Assembly (NCBI GenBank): GCA_011037195.1 | Contig: JAAEAF010004263.1 | Location: 1-64,000, forward strand | DNA: 64,000 bases | Origin: Triatoma infestans | Taxonomy: Eukaryota; Arthropoda; Insecta; Hemiptera; Reduviidae | Direction: 5' to 3' | In this document: in pieces, positions 1 through 10,125 of the stretch | Position numbering within the stretch: the first letter of the stretch is position 1 | How the letters are laid out: each line of letters starts with the position of its first letter | Program-made: the position numbers and the translations under genes | The notes under the pieces: generated by a model | The model's input: only the letters and a program-made list of their open reading frames with translations | Databases searched by the model: none | Told to the model about the DNA's origin: nothing

Positions 1-927
1 GAATTCTGCAGACTAAACACAATACATTCCAGCATCTTTCTTCTCAGAGATCTCGAGTCACTGCAAGACTCTCATAACGTAACATTCCTAACCCCTGACA
101 TAGAAGCACTCTGGCAATTGAGCAAGGTACACTGCTCGATAAAGAAATGGAACATCTTCTACTTTATCAACGTTCCACTAAAAACCTCTCCTCTTGAAAC
201 GTATTTCCTTCTGTCCTATCCTATAGAAAGGAACAATCACCTCCTGACCATTCATGTCCACCCACCTTTGATCCTAAAAAACCAAGATGAGTTATTTACA
301 GCTACCTGTGAAGAAATCAACAGCGCTATGTACTGCCACAACAAAACCAGCATCCAAAACGACTGCATTCGTCAGATCATCACCAACATCGACCTAGTAG
401 CATGCAAGACAGTATATACATCAAGTGCACCCTTCATCAAATACATCCCTTTTATTGACTACTACCTAACTTTCAGAACAAAAAGAATAGTAGTGAACAA
501 AGGCAACCGCAACACTACCAGGTTCCTCACTAATACTAGCCTCATAAAGCTGACCAAAGACGAGACCATACTAGACAACAGAGCCATCCACATATACAAG
601 GACTCCAAGGGTATATTAACTACTGCCCCTGTGTACACGCACACCAACCTGAACATATCATTCGAAGACTTGCATCAAATTAACCTCAGAATGGAACCAC
701 TGGAACACCTGGAAGAGATACCCAGGAGTTCGGCGACTATTTACTACAGCATAATGGCGATAGCCCTCCTATTATTACTATGTTCCGCATGTTTTTACTA
801 TGTCTGTAGAAGGAAACTGAATCCACAGCAGGGTGGAACCCCGCCACAAACCATACTTCTACAGCAAGCACCAACCTCTGCCTACCCCGGACTCTCATGC
901 CAGTTGTCGCAGGAGCTCCAAACTTGA
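1..927 (+). CDS. Envelope-like glycoprotein, C-terminal part (endogenous retrovirus-like element)
   Basis: The reading frame is open from the first base of the window to TGA at 925-927 (308 residues visible), so the start lies upstream. Seen: an ectodomain with scattered Asn-X-Ser/Thr sites and cysteines, a strongly hydrophobic membrane segment near residues 248-269, and a cytoplasmic tail of about 40 residues rich in Pro and Gln. The stop is followed at once by a purine tract and an LTR, the layout of the env gene of an insect gypsy/errantivirus-type element. No disabling stop or frameshift is visible in this part. I assign it as env from topology and position, not from a family signature; the fusion-peptide region is not in the window. 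A domesticated env-derived host protein is an alternative. Confidence 0.65.
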   Translation, partial: EFCRLNTIHSSIFLLRDLESLQDSHNVTFLTPDIEALWQLSKVHCSIKKWNIFYFINVPLKTSPLETYFLLSYPIERNNHLLTIHVHPPLILKNQDELFTATCEEINSAMYCHNKTSIQNDCIRQIITNIDLVACKTVYTSSAPFIKYIPFIDYYLTFRTKRIVVNKGNRNTTRFLTNTSLIKLTKDETILDNRAIHIYKDSKGILTTAPVYTHTNLNISFEDLHQINLRMEPLEHLEEIPRSSATIYYSIMAIALLLLLCSACFYYVCRRKLNPQQGGTPPQTILLQQAPTSAYPGLSCQLSQELQT

Positions 928-936
928 GGAGGGAGG
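925..936 (+). other. Polypurine tract of the LTR element
   Basis: A run of almost only G and A begins at the env stop codon and abuts the LTR. It is in the expected position for the plus-strand primer of reverse transcription. Confidence 0.6.
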
Positions 937-1168
937 AGTTATGACGCATCCATAGGAAAAGTACCAGTGCCGAGTCAGCAGAGGCTGCTTTCATATAAAT
1001 ACAGCCGCCGACCAGCAGGCAGTCAGTTCCAAGCTCACAACCATACCGTACAGTTCAAAGTGTCTCTCAGTGTTAACCATTACTTTAAAGTATTTTACTC
1101 TTTGTATTATTGTATTTGTAAATAAATATCTTTTTAAAAAGAAACTTCCAGGTTCCTGAAATATAACT
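937..1168 (+). repeat. 3' long terminal repeat, about 232 bp
   Basis: The segment begins AGTTAT and ends ATAACT, a perfect 6-bp inverted terminal pair of the AGT...ACT type seen in gypsy/errantivirus LTRs. It contains a TATA box (TATAAATA, 994-1001), a TCAGT initiator-like site about 25 bp later, and an AATAAA signal at 1121-1126, so the U3-R-U5 order is plausible. The matching 5' LTR is outside the window, so target duplication and LTR identity cannot be checked. The right border rests on the inverted pair only. Confidence 0.6.
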
Positions 1169-1879
1169 TCGATAATATGCTCTTCAGTTATTCCTTTATT
1201 TAATTTCAATTGTGACTGAGTATTTAATTTAAAACAAAATGCGTGTAACAAAAATTGTATAATAAATACTAGTTATAAACGAAATCAATAAACTAACTTT
1301 TACTTAACATGAAAGTTTTCTTCCTGTTGGCGATAATAACGAGGTCAATTACCCTTTTGACCAAGTGTTGTGAACTTTTAACATTTTCAGTAAGTTCTTA
1401 TAGGATAAATCAATGCTATCTGTGTACGAATATCTATCAAGGAAACAATCAAACAGCCCGTTGAAAATTATAATAACAGAAATAAATTCCAAATCATCAA
1501 TTACAATTCTTAGCATTAGACTAGTCAGTAATCAGAAATGGATTAAACTTTACTATTTCAAATGCCAGCTTGGAAACTAATCGTTCTGGCGGTTAGCTAC
1601 TAGCATGTAATGGCAGTCGTTGTGGGGAGGTTATTTTCGATCATATTGCCGTCATAAATTGCAAAGAATTGTAACAAAAGAAAATGGTCATCTAGGGAAA
1701 AGTTATTGCAAAATATTTGATTTATTTATTATATACAAATCATCTTTATTGTTTAAAATGATAAACATTTCGTACAATAAGGAGTTTTACAATAACACAA
1801 AGAAAAAAGTATGGATTACAAAAATAAAGAAAATAAACTTATTAATCGACGCTGCTTACATTAATAACGTTCTTTTAAG
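1169..1879. other. Intergenic, no recognisable feature
   Basis: AT-rich sequence after the LTR. I see no supported coding exon, RNA gene or clear repeat; the short open frame at 1620-1889 has AT-driven composition and no domain. Confidence 0.4.
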
Positions 1880-2170
1880 CTGCTTATAAAAAAATGCATT
1901 TATTTATTTTATTGACATCATTAAGATGCAAAAAATCCTCTAATATATTAACCAAAGCAAGATAGTTCTTCAAATATTTATTTCTTTGACTAATAAACAG
2001 GGCAGCAAAACAAGAAATGTGATACCGTATCCATCTCACCCCTGAAACAAACTGGGCAGGGTACATGGACCGAGAACACATACTTACTGCCGACAATATA
2101 TAATGAGGTCTTCTTTTTGTATGCCAAACGTAATTGAGCCACCAATCTTATTTCTTTTAAATTCAAATTA
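1880..2170 (-). pseudogene. 3' end of a non-LTR retrotransposon (C-terminal zinc knuckle)
   Basis: Read on the minus strand, one frame gives a stretch ending in a Cys-Pro-Val-Cys then Asp-Thr-Val-Ser-His then Cys-Cys-Pro pattern (about 2060-2000), followed by a stop and a frameshift into a second frame that continues toward 1880. This CPxC...DTxxH...C pattern is the usual C-terminal knuckle of non-LTR retrotransposon polyproteins, downstream of the reverse transcriptase. The element is 5' truncated and broken. Clade not assigned. Confidence 0.5.
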
Positions 2171-2242
2171 AAAAATTAAAATATACAAACAAGAGTCAAT
2201 GTTGAATATGTTGATGGGTGATCCGCAATGCTGGATAACATC

Positions 2243-2580
2243 TGGTATTTTATCCGTCGTAGCAGGCATATGTATATTGTTCCTGACTGGTTTGGGATTT
2301 TCATCCATTGTTAGAGCAAAATTCACCAAATTCGTGTGGAGAGTTCACTTCAATGTAAAGTTTCTGTTACACACACTTGTTGGTTTGTTGGTTGTATATA
2401 ATTATGTGGAGTTATCATAACCTCCTCACATATATTCAACCAACAATGTGAGTGTAGCAGAAACATTTCGTTGAAGTAAACTCTCTATACGAATTTGGTG
2501 AATTTGCTCTGACGCTGGATGAAAATCCGAAACCGGCAAGGAACAATATAATTATGCATGGTACGACGGATAAAATACCA
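2243..2580. repeat. Foldback (palindromic) repeat, family 1, copy 1
   Basis: The left end (TGGTATTTTATCCGTCGTA) and the right end (reverse complement TGGTATTTTATCCGTCGTA) match, and homology continues through both arms to a centre near 2400-2430. The whole 338-bp unit is a large inverted repeat. A second copy lies at 5610-5929. Each arm carries a hammerhead-like motif (2281-2317 minus strand, 2505-2542 plus strand). The open frames at 2199-2420 and 2436-2636 are simply the two arms read in opposite directions, not genes. Confidence 0.8.
2505..2542 (+). ncRNA. Hammerhead-like motif, right arm of family 1 copy 1
   Basis: In order: core CTGACGCT (509-516; an expected A at position 9 is C), stem II GGAT with ATCC, GAAAC, then CGGCA where the family consensus has CGGTC. 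The cleavage triplet is damaged, so this copy is probably inactive. Left-arm partner at 2281-2317 is more decayed. Confidence 0.35.
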
Positions 2581-2639
2581 AGAGTCAATATCATTACTGA
2601 TTGAATTATGAAGGAATGAACTGAAGGAATTAACAAATC

Positions 2640-2945
2640 TTTATACTTATTTTTAATAATATCAACATTTCTACCATTGGTACTGTGCTAACTTTGTTAA
2701 AATCTTGCAAATCTGATTCTTTGAGTTCAAAAGTTTCATTGTTAGTTTCTATCTCGCAAACTAATCTACTTTATATGGCCGAATTTTGGGATTCGCAATG
2801 TTTAACTCAGGTTGAACGAGATCAAATTAATTTTTTTCAAATTGTTATTGAACTTACCTCTACATTCTCCAAATGGTTACATAAGGCTAAAGTTGTGCAG
2901 GTCTCACTACTTAAATTTAAAAAAAAATGTAGGATGGTGGATAGT
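2640..2945 (+). pseudogene. Non-LTR reverse transcriptase C-terminal remnant
   Basis: An open frame ending at the stop near 2946 contains a Leu-Leu-Tyr-Met-Ala-Glu-Phe-Trp stretch, then a segment with Val-Glu-Arg-Asp-Gln-Ile-Asn-Phe-Phe. This resembles the region just after the reverse transcriptase domain in non-LTR elements (the 'LLYGAEIWG...IEKVQINFFKRLL' type region). No catalytic motif is included. It is a short, decayed piece and the match is by pattern recognition only. Confidence 0.4.
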
Positions 2946-2949
2946 TAGC

Positions 2950-3490
2950 TAGGGGATGCCTAACGATAAACTCCCCAAAATATGCTTTAATCAGCTCCTA
3001 CAGTTAATTGACAATCAAAATTTTCCTATTTTTTTTTATCCTCAGTCTAACTAACTAATAGTATTCAGTATAAAGTTTTTAGTAACTTCTATAGTTACAT
3101 TTAATTTGTATGTAAACATTTAGTTTAAATTGCCAGAACACGCATCTTAAAATTTCTTAAAGCTCTAAAAAACAGTTTTTTTAATTTTGGCAAATGCCTA
3201 TATTTCTGTTTAAATATATTTATTTATATAAATATAATTAAAAAAAAAAAATGCATATTCAGAGTCTAGATAGTTAATGACTTGAAATATTTCAATGATT
3301 ACATAATTCGTTCTTTAGAGAGTGATCGGTCACGGAAGTGACCCGCGTAAACATTTCAGGTACCCCACTGTACTACCTCCTAAATTTTGTTTTTTGTTTT
3401 TTTTTGTAACTGAACTTTAATTTTAGAATAAATCACAGATTAATATACTAGACGAATTGACTCGTGTATTCTCTTGTATGGAAGTGAGAC
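2950..3490. other. AT-rich intergenic sequence
   Basis: Homopolymer T and A runs and no supported exon or RNA gene. Nothing recognisable. Confidence 0.4.
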
Positions 3491-3494
3491 ACTC

Positions 3495-4145
3495 CTACAA
3501 CTTCCTTTTACTATATTTACCTAGTTTTAATTCTAACTATAGTTTAGTTGTATTCAATTTGTATGAATGGGAGACTCTGTAAAACGACTTTTTGAGGAAA
3601 GCTTAATCTCCCCCTCCCTTATCCTTAAATGATTTTCTCAGAAAAAGAGACAAAAGTGACAGGTCTGTAGGAATAGTAAATTAAGTTTAATGAAACTCCG
3701 TCGGTATTTGTGTAGGGAAAAATCGCAGAAACCTGAAAGAACAGTTTAACAAAAAAAACGCACTTTCGATCAATCGATTTTTTTTAAACTCGGAATTTTG
3801 GCAACATATTTAATTATAATTATTATTTGGTTGATAGAATCTTACATTAAAATAGTAATCGTTTTAGGGGAACCCACACCTTCTCTCCACCAAAACCCCC
3901 GCTTAAATGAATTTTCCCGGATACATATCTGAAATAAAAGTTGTAGTATTCTGTATGTGTAGTTGATATACTATGCTTACACACACACACACACACACAC
4001 ACATACACAAAGAGACCAGTTTCTAAAAACCACTTTTTCGGAATTAGGAACTTCAAAACATATTATACTTCCAGTGAAAACCGGTTAACGAAAATTTGAC
4101 CCAATCGCAGTACTTCCCTTTACTAAGGAGTAACAGAGAAAGTAA
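3495..4145 (+). repeat. Copy A of a dispersed repeat with AGAGAAAGT-type end
   Basis: This stretch shares with 33780-34793 a series of landmarks in the same order: an early GTGAGACACTC, GATTTTTTTTAAACTCGGAATTTTGGC, CTTAAATGAATTTTCCC, AAATAAAAGTTGTAG, a CA-repeat block (3981-4003), CTAAAAACCACTTTTTCGG, and a terminal GGAGTAA...GAGAAAGT (4118-4143). It has no coding capacity that I can see. The short minus-strand frame at 3847-4056 runs through the CA repeat and is spurious. Confidence 0.6.
3977..4005. repeat. CA dinucleotide microsatellite inside dispersed repeat
   Basis: About 13 consecutive CA units. The same position in other copies of the dispersed repeat also carries CA tracts (34620-34668, 63152-63174), so the microsatellite seed belongs to the repeat. 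Confidence 0.85.
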
Positions 4146-5390
4146 AAAGATATGGTAGGAAATTTATAAAATAAAAATAGTGGACCCTTTAAAACTAATG
4201 TCTATACAATAAATAGTAAACATAAAAATATGTATACAGGTTTACCAAAATTATAATAAATATAACCTATACAAAAAAAAAAAAATTGATGAATACGTAT
4301 AAGCTTTAGTACTATTGAGTACAGTGGTGTTTGTTACACGCAAGAAAATTACTGAGTCTGGCCACGTTAATGATTTCTATATAAATCACTTTACCTGTAC
4401 TTCTCTGTGATTGTGCCAGTTTTGGAGGGGGAGGGGAGCGCGAAATCTAAATAATTTTCTGACATAAAATATCAAAGGGCAACTGCTAACTAAGTTAAGA
4501 AAAGTTTGAGATTAATGTTTGTTATTATTTCCTTTGTCTCGTCCAAATAGTGATGTATTGCCTAATTAGGAGAGTATATTTTAAATTTAAATAACAGTTT
4601 ATATTATTGTTTGTAATATATCATAAAACCTAATTGCCATATTAAAATAATCATATTATTTGCTGTCAACTTTTTATTGGATAACTATTTGTGCAGGCTT
4701 TTTAATGCCTCAAAACAGTAGCCTTTCTTATCTTGCTAAATCTTGTTTATATATTTTGGACTTTTATGTGGCTTGTCTCTTAAATGACAAAAAATTTACA
4801 CTATGTTTAGGAAATGGTTTATTCCATTAAGCGCGTCTGAAACTCAGTTTTTAATGGCCAAAAGTATTCAATCTTATCGTGAACGTATTTGCCACAAAAT
4901 TATTCCATTTGAATTACAAGACTGGCAAAAATCAAGTGGACTCTTATATTAATTGTTACAACTAATATGATGGAATTCATTTCCAAGACTTAGCGTCCAT
5001 TTTTGGCACCATATTTTTCTTTAATTATAAACAGAATAATTTTATAGCAGAGTATTTTATAAGTATAAGATCAAAAATGGTTATGAATTTGTTAGTTAAA
5101 GTGGCATTAAAAGAACTGTTGTTTTTTAATGAATAGGCTTGGCTCTAACAAATTCTTGCTTTTTTAAATGTCTTCAAATTTCTTTAGAATTTCTGCAATA
5201 AAGTATCATAAGTATTATCAATTTATTCTGATGTAATTAGAAAGTACACTTAAATTTGTGCTAATTTTTAATTTCTTGCAGAAGTAGAACTATCAGAGAT
5301 ATTACTTCATATGATTTGAGAACGAGATACCAGATCTTCATTTTCAATAGAAAAATGTTACTCTATTTTCTATTGCTGATTGGTCATTGA
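4146..5390. other. Intergenic, no supported gene
   Basis: Low-complexity AT-rich DNA. Around 4780-5110 short frames hint at a decayed transposon protein, but no motif is strong enough to name one. Confidence 0.35.
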
Positions 5391-5397
5391 TATTTGC

Positions 5398-5436
5398 AAT
5401 ACAATTCATTAATTATTTCAATTAATGAATTGTATT
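5398..5436. repeat. Perfect 17-bp hairpin
   Basis: Arms AATACAATTCATTAATT (5398-5414) and its exact reverse complement (5420-5436) surround a 5-base loop. A partial third copy of the right arm follows at 5440-5455. Confidence 0.7.
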
Positions 5437-5648
5437 ACAATTGCAATACAATTTGCGTTATTTCATTAATTTTGAGAACAGAAGATAATCCGGTCATCAT
5501 TGTCTTAGTAATATATGCAATCTGTATGAACGATTATAAACAGTTATTCCCCCTCCCCCCAATGTTGAAAGATTTAGATGTCTGTAAATCCCACTAATTC
5601 TGGAATTTCTGGTATTTTATCCGTCATAGCATGCATATTGATTTTCTT

Positions 5649-5684
5649 CCTGACCGGTTTCGGATTTTCATCCATCGTCCGAGC
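5649..5684 (-). ncRNA. Hammerhead-like motif, left arm of family 1 copy 2
   Basis: On the minus strand: CGGACGA (the consensus CTGANGA with T to G at position 4), one extra T, stem II GGAT/ATCC with a GAAA loop, GAAACCGGTC, then AGGAAG. The ACCGGT palindrome leaves no room for a stem III loop in cis, the arrangement expected for a hammerhead with reduced stem III that works as a dimer. The position-4 change may inactivate it. Confidence 0.4.
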
Positions 5685-5856
5685 AAATTCACTAAGTCCG
5701 TGTAGAGAGTTCACTTGAACGTAATGTTCCTGTTAGACTCACACTTGTTGGTTTGTTGGTTATAATATAATTATGTGGGGAGGAACAAACCAACAAGTGT
5801 GAGTCTAACAGGAACATTACGTTGAAATGAACTCTCTACACGAACTTTGTGAATTT

Positions 5857-5892
5857 ACTCTGACAATGGATGAAATCCGAAACCGGTCAGAA
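5857..5892 (+). ncRNA. Hammerhead-like motif, right arm of family 1 copy 2
   Basis: In order: CTGACAA (860-866; G at position 8 is A), extra T, stem II GGAT/ATCC around GAA, GAAACCGGTC (879-888), AGAAG. Stem I pairing is weak. Overall architecture is hammerhead-like, with one core mismatch. Confidence 0.4.
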
Positions 5893-5929
5893 GAAAATCA
5901 ATATGCACACTATGACAGATAAAATACCA

Positions 5930-7170
5930 AATGTTATCCAGTATTGCGGACTCATCCCATATATTTAACAATTCTGGAATTCCATGTTTAAAGATAAGCC
6001 ACTTTATTGCGGCCATTTTGTATACAGTTAATTTCCTTGAAATATTGTCCACTATAAATTGTTTATTCATGGAAAATGTTAGTGAGTAACATAATGTTGA
6101 AGTAGTTGTTAAGGGTAGACCCTTCACAGTTTCAGGTGATTGGAAAAACTGCCAAAAAAAATAGGTGCTAGGTTGGAATAAATTTTGCCCAATGAGCTTA
6201 TTCTAACAATCTTTCTTGAAATTGTCCTTATATTTTGACACATCTATTTTAACCTTTTTTATAAATAGTAATCTCTGAAATTCTGATTGCAGATGCAGAA
6301 GAAAGTGTACTCTTCAAAAATTCTATATTGGAATCTCTTCTAGGACACGGCTTTTGAGGTCCATGAAGTAGGAAGATGACATGTAGCATTCATTATATAG
6401 CTGCAAGGCCACAATTTGTAGTTCGGCTTTGTAAATAAATGAAAGAGAGAGTTACATTTACAGAATATAAAGGAGTTTAAGTTTGTTCTATTAGTAAGCA
6501 AAGTTTTTATAATGTTTAATTGTAATTGTAAAATTGTAATTATTGTATAACGTTTAATTATTTGTTTAGGGATAAGCTGAGTGTTTTTACGAAGCTGAAT
6601 CCAACTTTCGTTAAATTAACGAATTTCAATTTAAGAAAACTAAACAAAGAATATTAAAATATAATTTTATTATATATTAATTTAAATTTTATTCAGGGAA
6701 AAACTGTAAAATATAACACGATTATTACTTTTGAAAAAGATTAATATTATCTATCAGGAAGTATTATAGATAGAAAGCTCAAGTGTTGCAACAAGTCTTG
6801 ACAGCTTGACGTATTGTTATCGTGTTTAGAATTATGAGTGATTATTTCTTAATATTAATAAAATACTATTCCCTCATTCGTGAGTGTAATTTTAATCCAT
6901 AACTTTACACCCTGATTTTTTGGTAATCGATAGAATGACGATTTTTTATGAAAGAAATCGTCTGATTACTTAACTTATACAACAAGCCTTTCTATAAATT
7001 ATTCTATCTCACTGGAATAATTAGGTCAAAACTTGGGTTTAAGACAGAGAAGTTTTAATTTCTCTTTAAAGTTATGAAAAAGACTGTTATTCCTCTTACA
7101 GTCCATAATTACTGTAAGCGGAAGTATTGTGTCAAACTTTCGAAATTAAGTTTTCACCGGCATCACATGT
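5930..7170. other. Intergenic, no supported gene
   Basis: AT-rich DNA without a clear exon. The minus-strand frame 5855-6127 begins in the foldback arm and has no recognisable domain. Confidence 0.35.
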
Positions 7171-7174
7171 TTTG

Positions 7175-8090
7175 AGAACTTTCTCGTACTAAAAAAAATT
7201 CGGTGTGAGACACTCAAACAGCTTTCTCTTAATCAATTAATACAATTTAATCAAACAAATTTTCTTTAAAATTGTAACGTTACAATGTTCAGTTGGGCTA
7301 GCCATGAAAATGGAGATGAGAATTTTCAGGTGTATACATGAGCGGTCTTATGTGGAGCGCTCTATGTCAAAACTAAGAAAACTTATACTTAATTTTAAAC
7401 TAACTCACCGACCTCCAATATCTAAAAATCAATTTTTTCGGTAAATATTTCAAATAAAAGTGATGCGTTTCTATGTATGCAGTAAGCATTCCAAGTTTGA
7501 AGTAAATCATTGTAACCGGTCTCGACAAAATTAAAAAAAAACAAACTCAAAAACCTATTCCGTAAAATCGCACTTCCGGTAACCGATTTTCTTCAAATTT
7601 GGAATTCTATCAATGCTTCTGCGTATTAATATTTTGTAGGTGGTAAAACCATATATTATACTGAAGTGGTACTTAGAGGAAATCACATCGCTTCTGTTCC
7701 CTCAGAACCCTCAAAAAATCAATTTTCTTGGGAAAGGTTTCAAATAAAATGGATGGAAGTAAAAATTAAGAGTGGAAGGAGCAGGAGAGAGTGAAAAAGA
7801 AAAAAAAGAGAGAAGTTGCCGTAGATCACCATATAAGATTAGCGGCACGAAGCTTTACTTTGGGAGTGAAACACTTCTCTTGCTATCGCGCCCAGTTTAC
7901 ACAGAGCTCAAACAAAAGTATTTGAAGTGCGTAGATAGTATACGAAGTTTAAAGAAAATCGTTAAGATGGATTTTGTCCGAAATTTTCGTGTCTGATGCT
8001 TTAGTAGTGCCAAAATGGAATACCAAGTTTTTCCTGCGACTTTTCGTTTTTGAGATATTCTATTAACACACTCATAATGGAGTCGAATAC
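7175..8090 (+). repeat. Copy B of the dispersed repeat, interrupted
   Basis: Shares GTGTGAGACACTC, CACTTCCGGTAACCGATTTTC, CAATTTTCTTGGGAAAGG and TTTCAAATAAAA with the other copies. It is split by a segment at 7752-7910, after which the repeat resumes (GTGCGTAGATAGTATACGAAG, TTTTTCGTTTTTGAGATA). The split records an older repeat hit by a younger insertion. Confidence 0.55.
7752..7900 (+). repeat. Left arm of a 150-bp inverted repeat
   Basis: This segment is nearly identical, in reverse complement, to 9363-9512. It starts GATGGAAGTAAAAATTAAG and ends TCGCGCCCAGTTTAC. The two arms are about 1.46 kb apart. Confidence 0.8.
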
Positions 8091-8387
8091 ATTTGCTTAA
8101 TAGTGAACGTGAATAGGGTCCTAGCAGAGATTCCACTATAATCCGCTGTACGCATTGTTTGAAGAGTGGACTTGCACTATTTCGCACCTGCTGAAATAAC
8201 AAACAGAATTTTAGAGATAACCATTTTCTGAAAAAGAAAGGATTGTTAGACTGAAAGATTGTTGATAAGCTCATTGGGCAAAATAAGATCTTTTAGGTTT
8301 CCGCGGCCATTTTCATGAAAAATACTCGTACTTAAGTGTCCAAGTTGGGGCCGGCTCAGTGGTTTGATAGAAACCGGCGATTCGCCA

Positions 8388-8524
8388 TATTGCAATGAGC
8401 TCTTCAGGGTTGTTTCTCCATGAAAGGGTTAATGGAGCAAAGAACTTTAGGAATGGAGCAAGGTTCTTTGCTCCATTAGCTTTCATGGAAAATTCAACCC
8501 TAAAGAAGCTTATTAATATGGAAG
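8388..8524. repeat. Small foldback, about 58-bp arms
   Basis: Left arm 8388-8446 (includes CCATGAAAGGGTTAATGGAG) pairs with right arm 8465-8524 (CTCCATTAGCTTTCATGG). Nothing coding. Confidence 0.65.
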
Positions 8525-9362
8525 GCATGAGGTAAAGGATATGAAACGTCGGTTTTTACTAAATTTCTGATGCGGACTCAACCCGGAAAATTGAGTATTT
8601 TTCAGAAAGATGGAAAGCGGAGTTTCGCTCTATATATAAAAAGTGTAAATTCACGGAAAAAAATAAAATTTAACTGGTTATATCAATAAGTTCCACTCTG
8701 AAATTAGATTTCTAACATTATTTTCAATTTTAGAAGAGATATTGAGGTTCAGTTAGACTATTCGAAAACCGATAATCAGAATACTGACCGAATGTCAACA
8801 TCCATTTTACAATATCAAAATCCAGCAGTCATAAAGAACATCAAACATTATTTCAATTAATTTTTGCCCAGCTCGTTTTTGCATTAGTTTACTAAAATGA
8901 GTACACATTATTGCAACAGTTGTGTATATAGATTTAGTTCGATTCGTGCACAATTTATTATTTTTATATAAGCTGAAACTTTTAGTTTATGAATATTACA
9001 ATGAAAGCAGTATGCGATGATTTTTAAATCTGTTTGTTAAATTCACGCTTTTTCATGAGCGATGGAGAAGAGATAAAAGTTTGCAAAGTAAATGCATATA
9101 ATGTGCTTGTTTATTTAAAATGAATATGATCTTTAATAAATAATTGTTAATAACCTTTCCAGTTACAATAAATAACCGAATTTTCACTAAGATTTCTGAT
9201 ATTAGAACACAGCTGACTGAATTAGGAAGAGGTAAATAATAGTGAGAGACTGACAATTAAGACCGAGACAGAGTGGTGGAAGAGAGGAATTAAAGGTGAG
9301 ATGTTGGATGTTTGCTTGTTACCAGGTCATGCAGTATGGTATGGTGGTCGATAGATGCTAGC

Positions 9363-9512
9363 GTAAACTGGGCGCGATAGCAAGAGAAGTGTTTCACTCC
9401 CAAAGTAAAGCTTCGTGCCGCTAATCTTATATGGTGATCTACGACAACTTCTCTCTTTATTTCTTTCTCACCCTCTCTCCTGCTCCTTCCACTCTTAACT
9501 TTTACTTCCATC
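9363..9512 (-). repeat. Right arm of the 150-bp inverted repeat
   Basis: Reverse complement of 7752-7900 with few differences. The frames 9290-9520 (minus) and 9431-9691 (plus) mostly read through this arm and are not genes. The element may be a non-autonomous transposon whose ends are these arms, or two independent copies of a short element. Confidence 0.8.
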
Positions 9513-9519
9513 GCCTTCA

Positions 9520-10070
9520 CTCACCTATAATCTCCCCACGGTTCACCCCACAACCACTTCTTGGTCTTTACTTCTTTCTTAAATCATTTTGCAGAAATAG
9601 TCAACCTTTTTTGGAAATAGCCTGTAGAAGAAACATGGTATATTGTTATTTTGATACAAAATTACAGAAAACACATTTTCTAGTTCGATAAGAAAAACGT
9701 ATATTTTTATTGTTAATTTTTTTTTTTTTTTTTAGTTAAGTTCAGAAATCTAATGTTAAAAGCAATCACAAAACTTCCCTTTTCTGCAATTCATTCAGCT
9801 ATCTACAAATTTATAATTTTTACTAAATGATTAATCGTATGTTCATATAACATACTAATGGAACCATACATTACACTGAAATAAGTTTACAGGAATTTTT
9901 GAACTTGTTAGCTTTCCCAGCACCCGATGAAATAAATTTGCCCGGGAAAATGTTACAAATGAGAGTAAAAACTCTAAATCTTGGGAGTCGTTTTTGAGGG
10001 TATCGAAAAAAACATGTATCTCCCTCAGGTTTGAAGGAATTTTTAGGAATAATAGTTCTCTGCCTGTCAA

Positions 10071-10125
<55 letters not shown>

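Larger units (their letters stand above)
5610..5929. repeat. Foldback repeat, family 1, copy 2
   Basis: A 320-bp palindrome with the same TGGTATTTTATCCGTCATA-type ends as 2243-2580. The arms are better conserved here, for example the pair around 5735-5760 and 5786-5820. Outside the right end the sequence (to about 5955) matches the left outer flank of copy 1 in reverse orientation, so the original unit was longer than the shared core. Hammerhead-like motifs sit in both arms. Confidence 0.8.

Noticed and set aside
2199..2636. Two opposing small genes
   Set aside because: They are the two arms of a palindrome read in opposite directions.
8284..8310. Another hammerhead at GGCCGCGGAAACC, with a similar sequence at 41047-41072
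   Set aside because: The two sites resemble each other (AAAAGATC near both), but no CUGANGA core or cleavage triplet can be placed.
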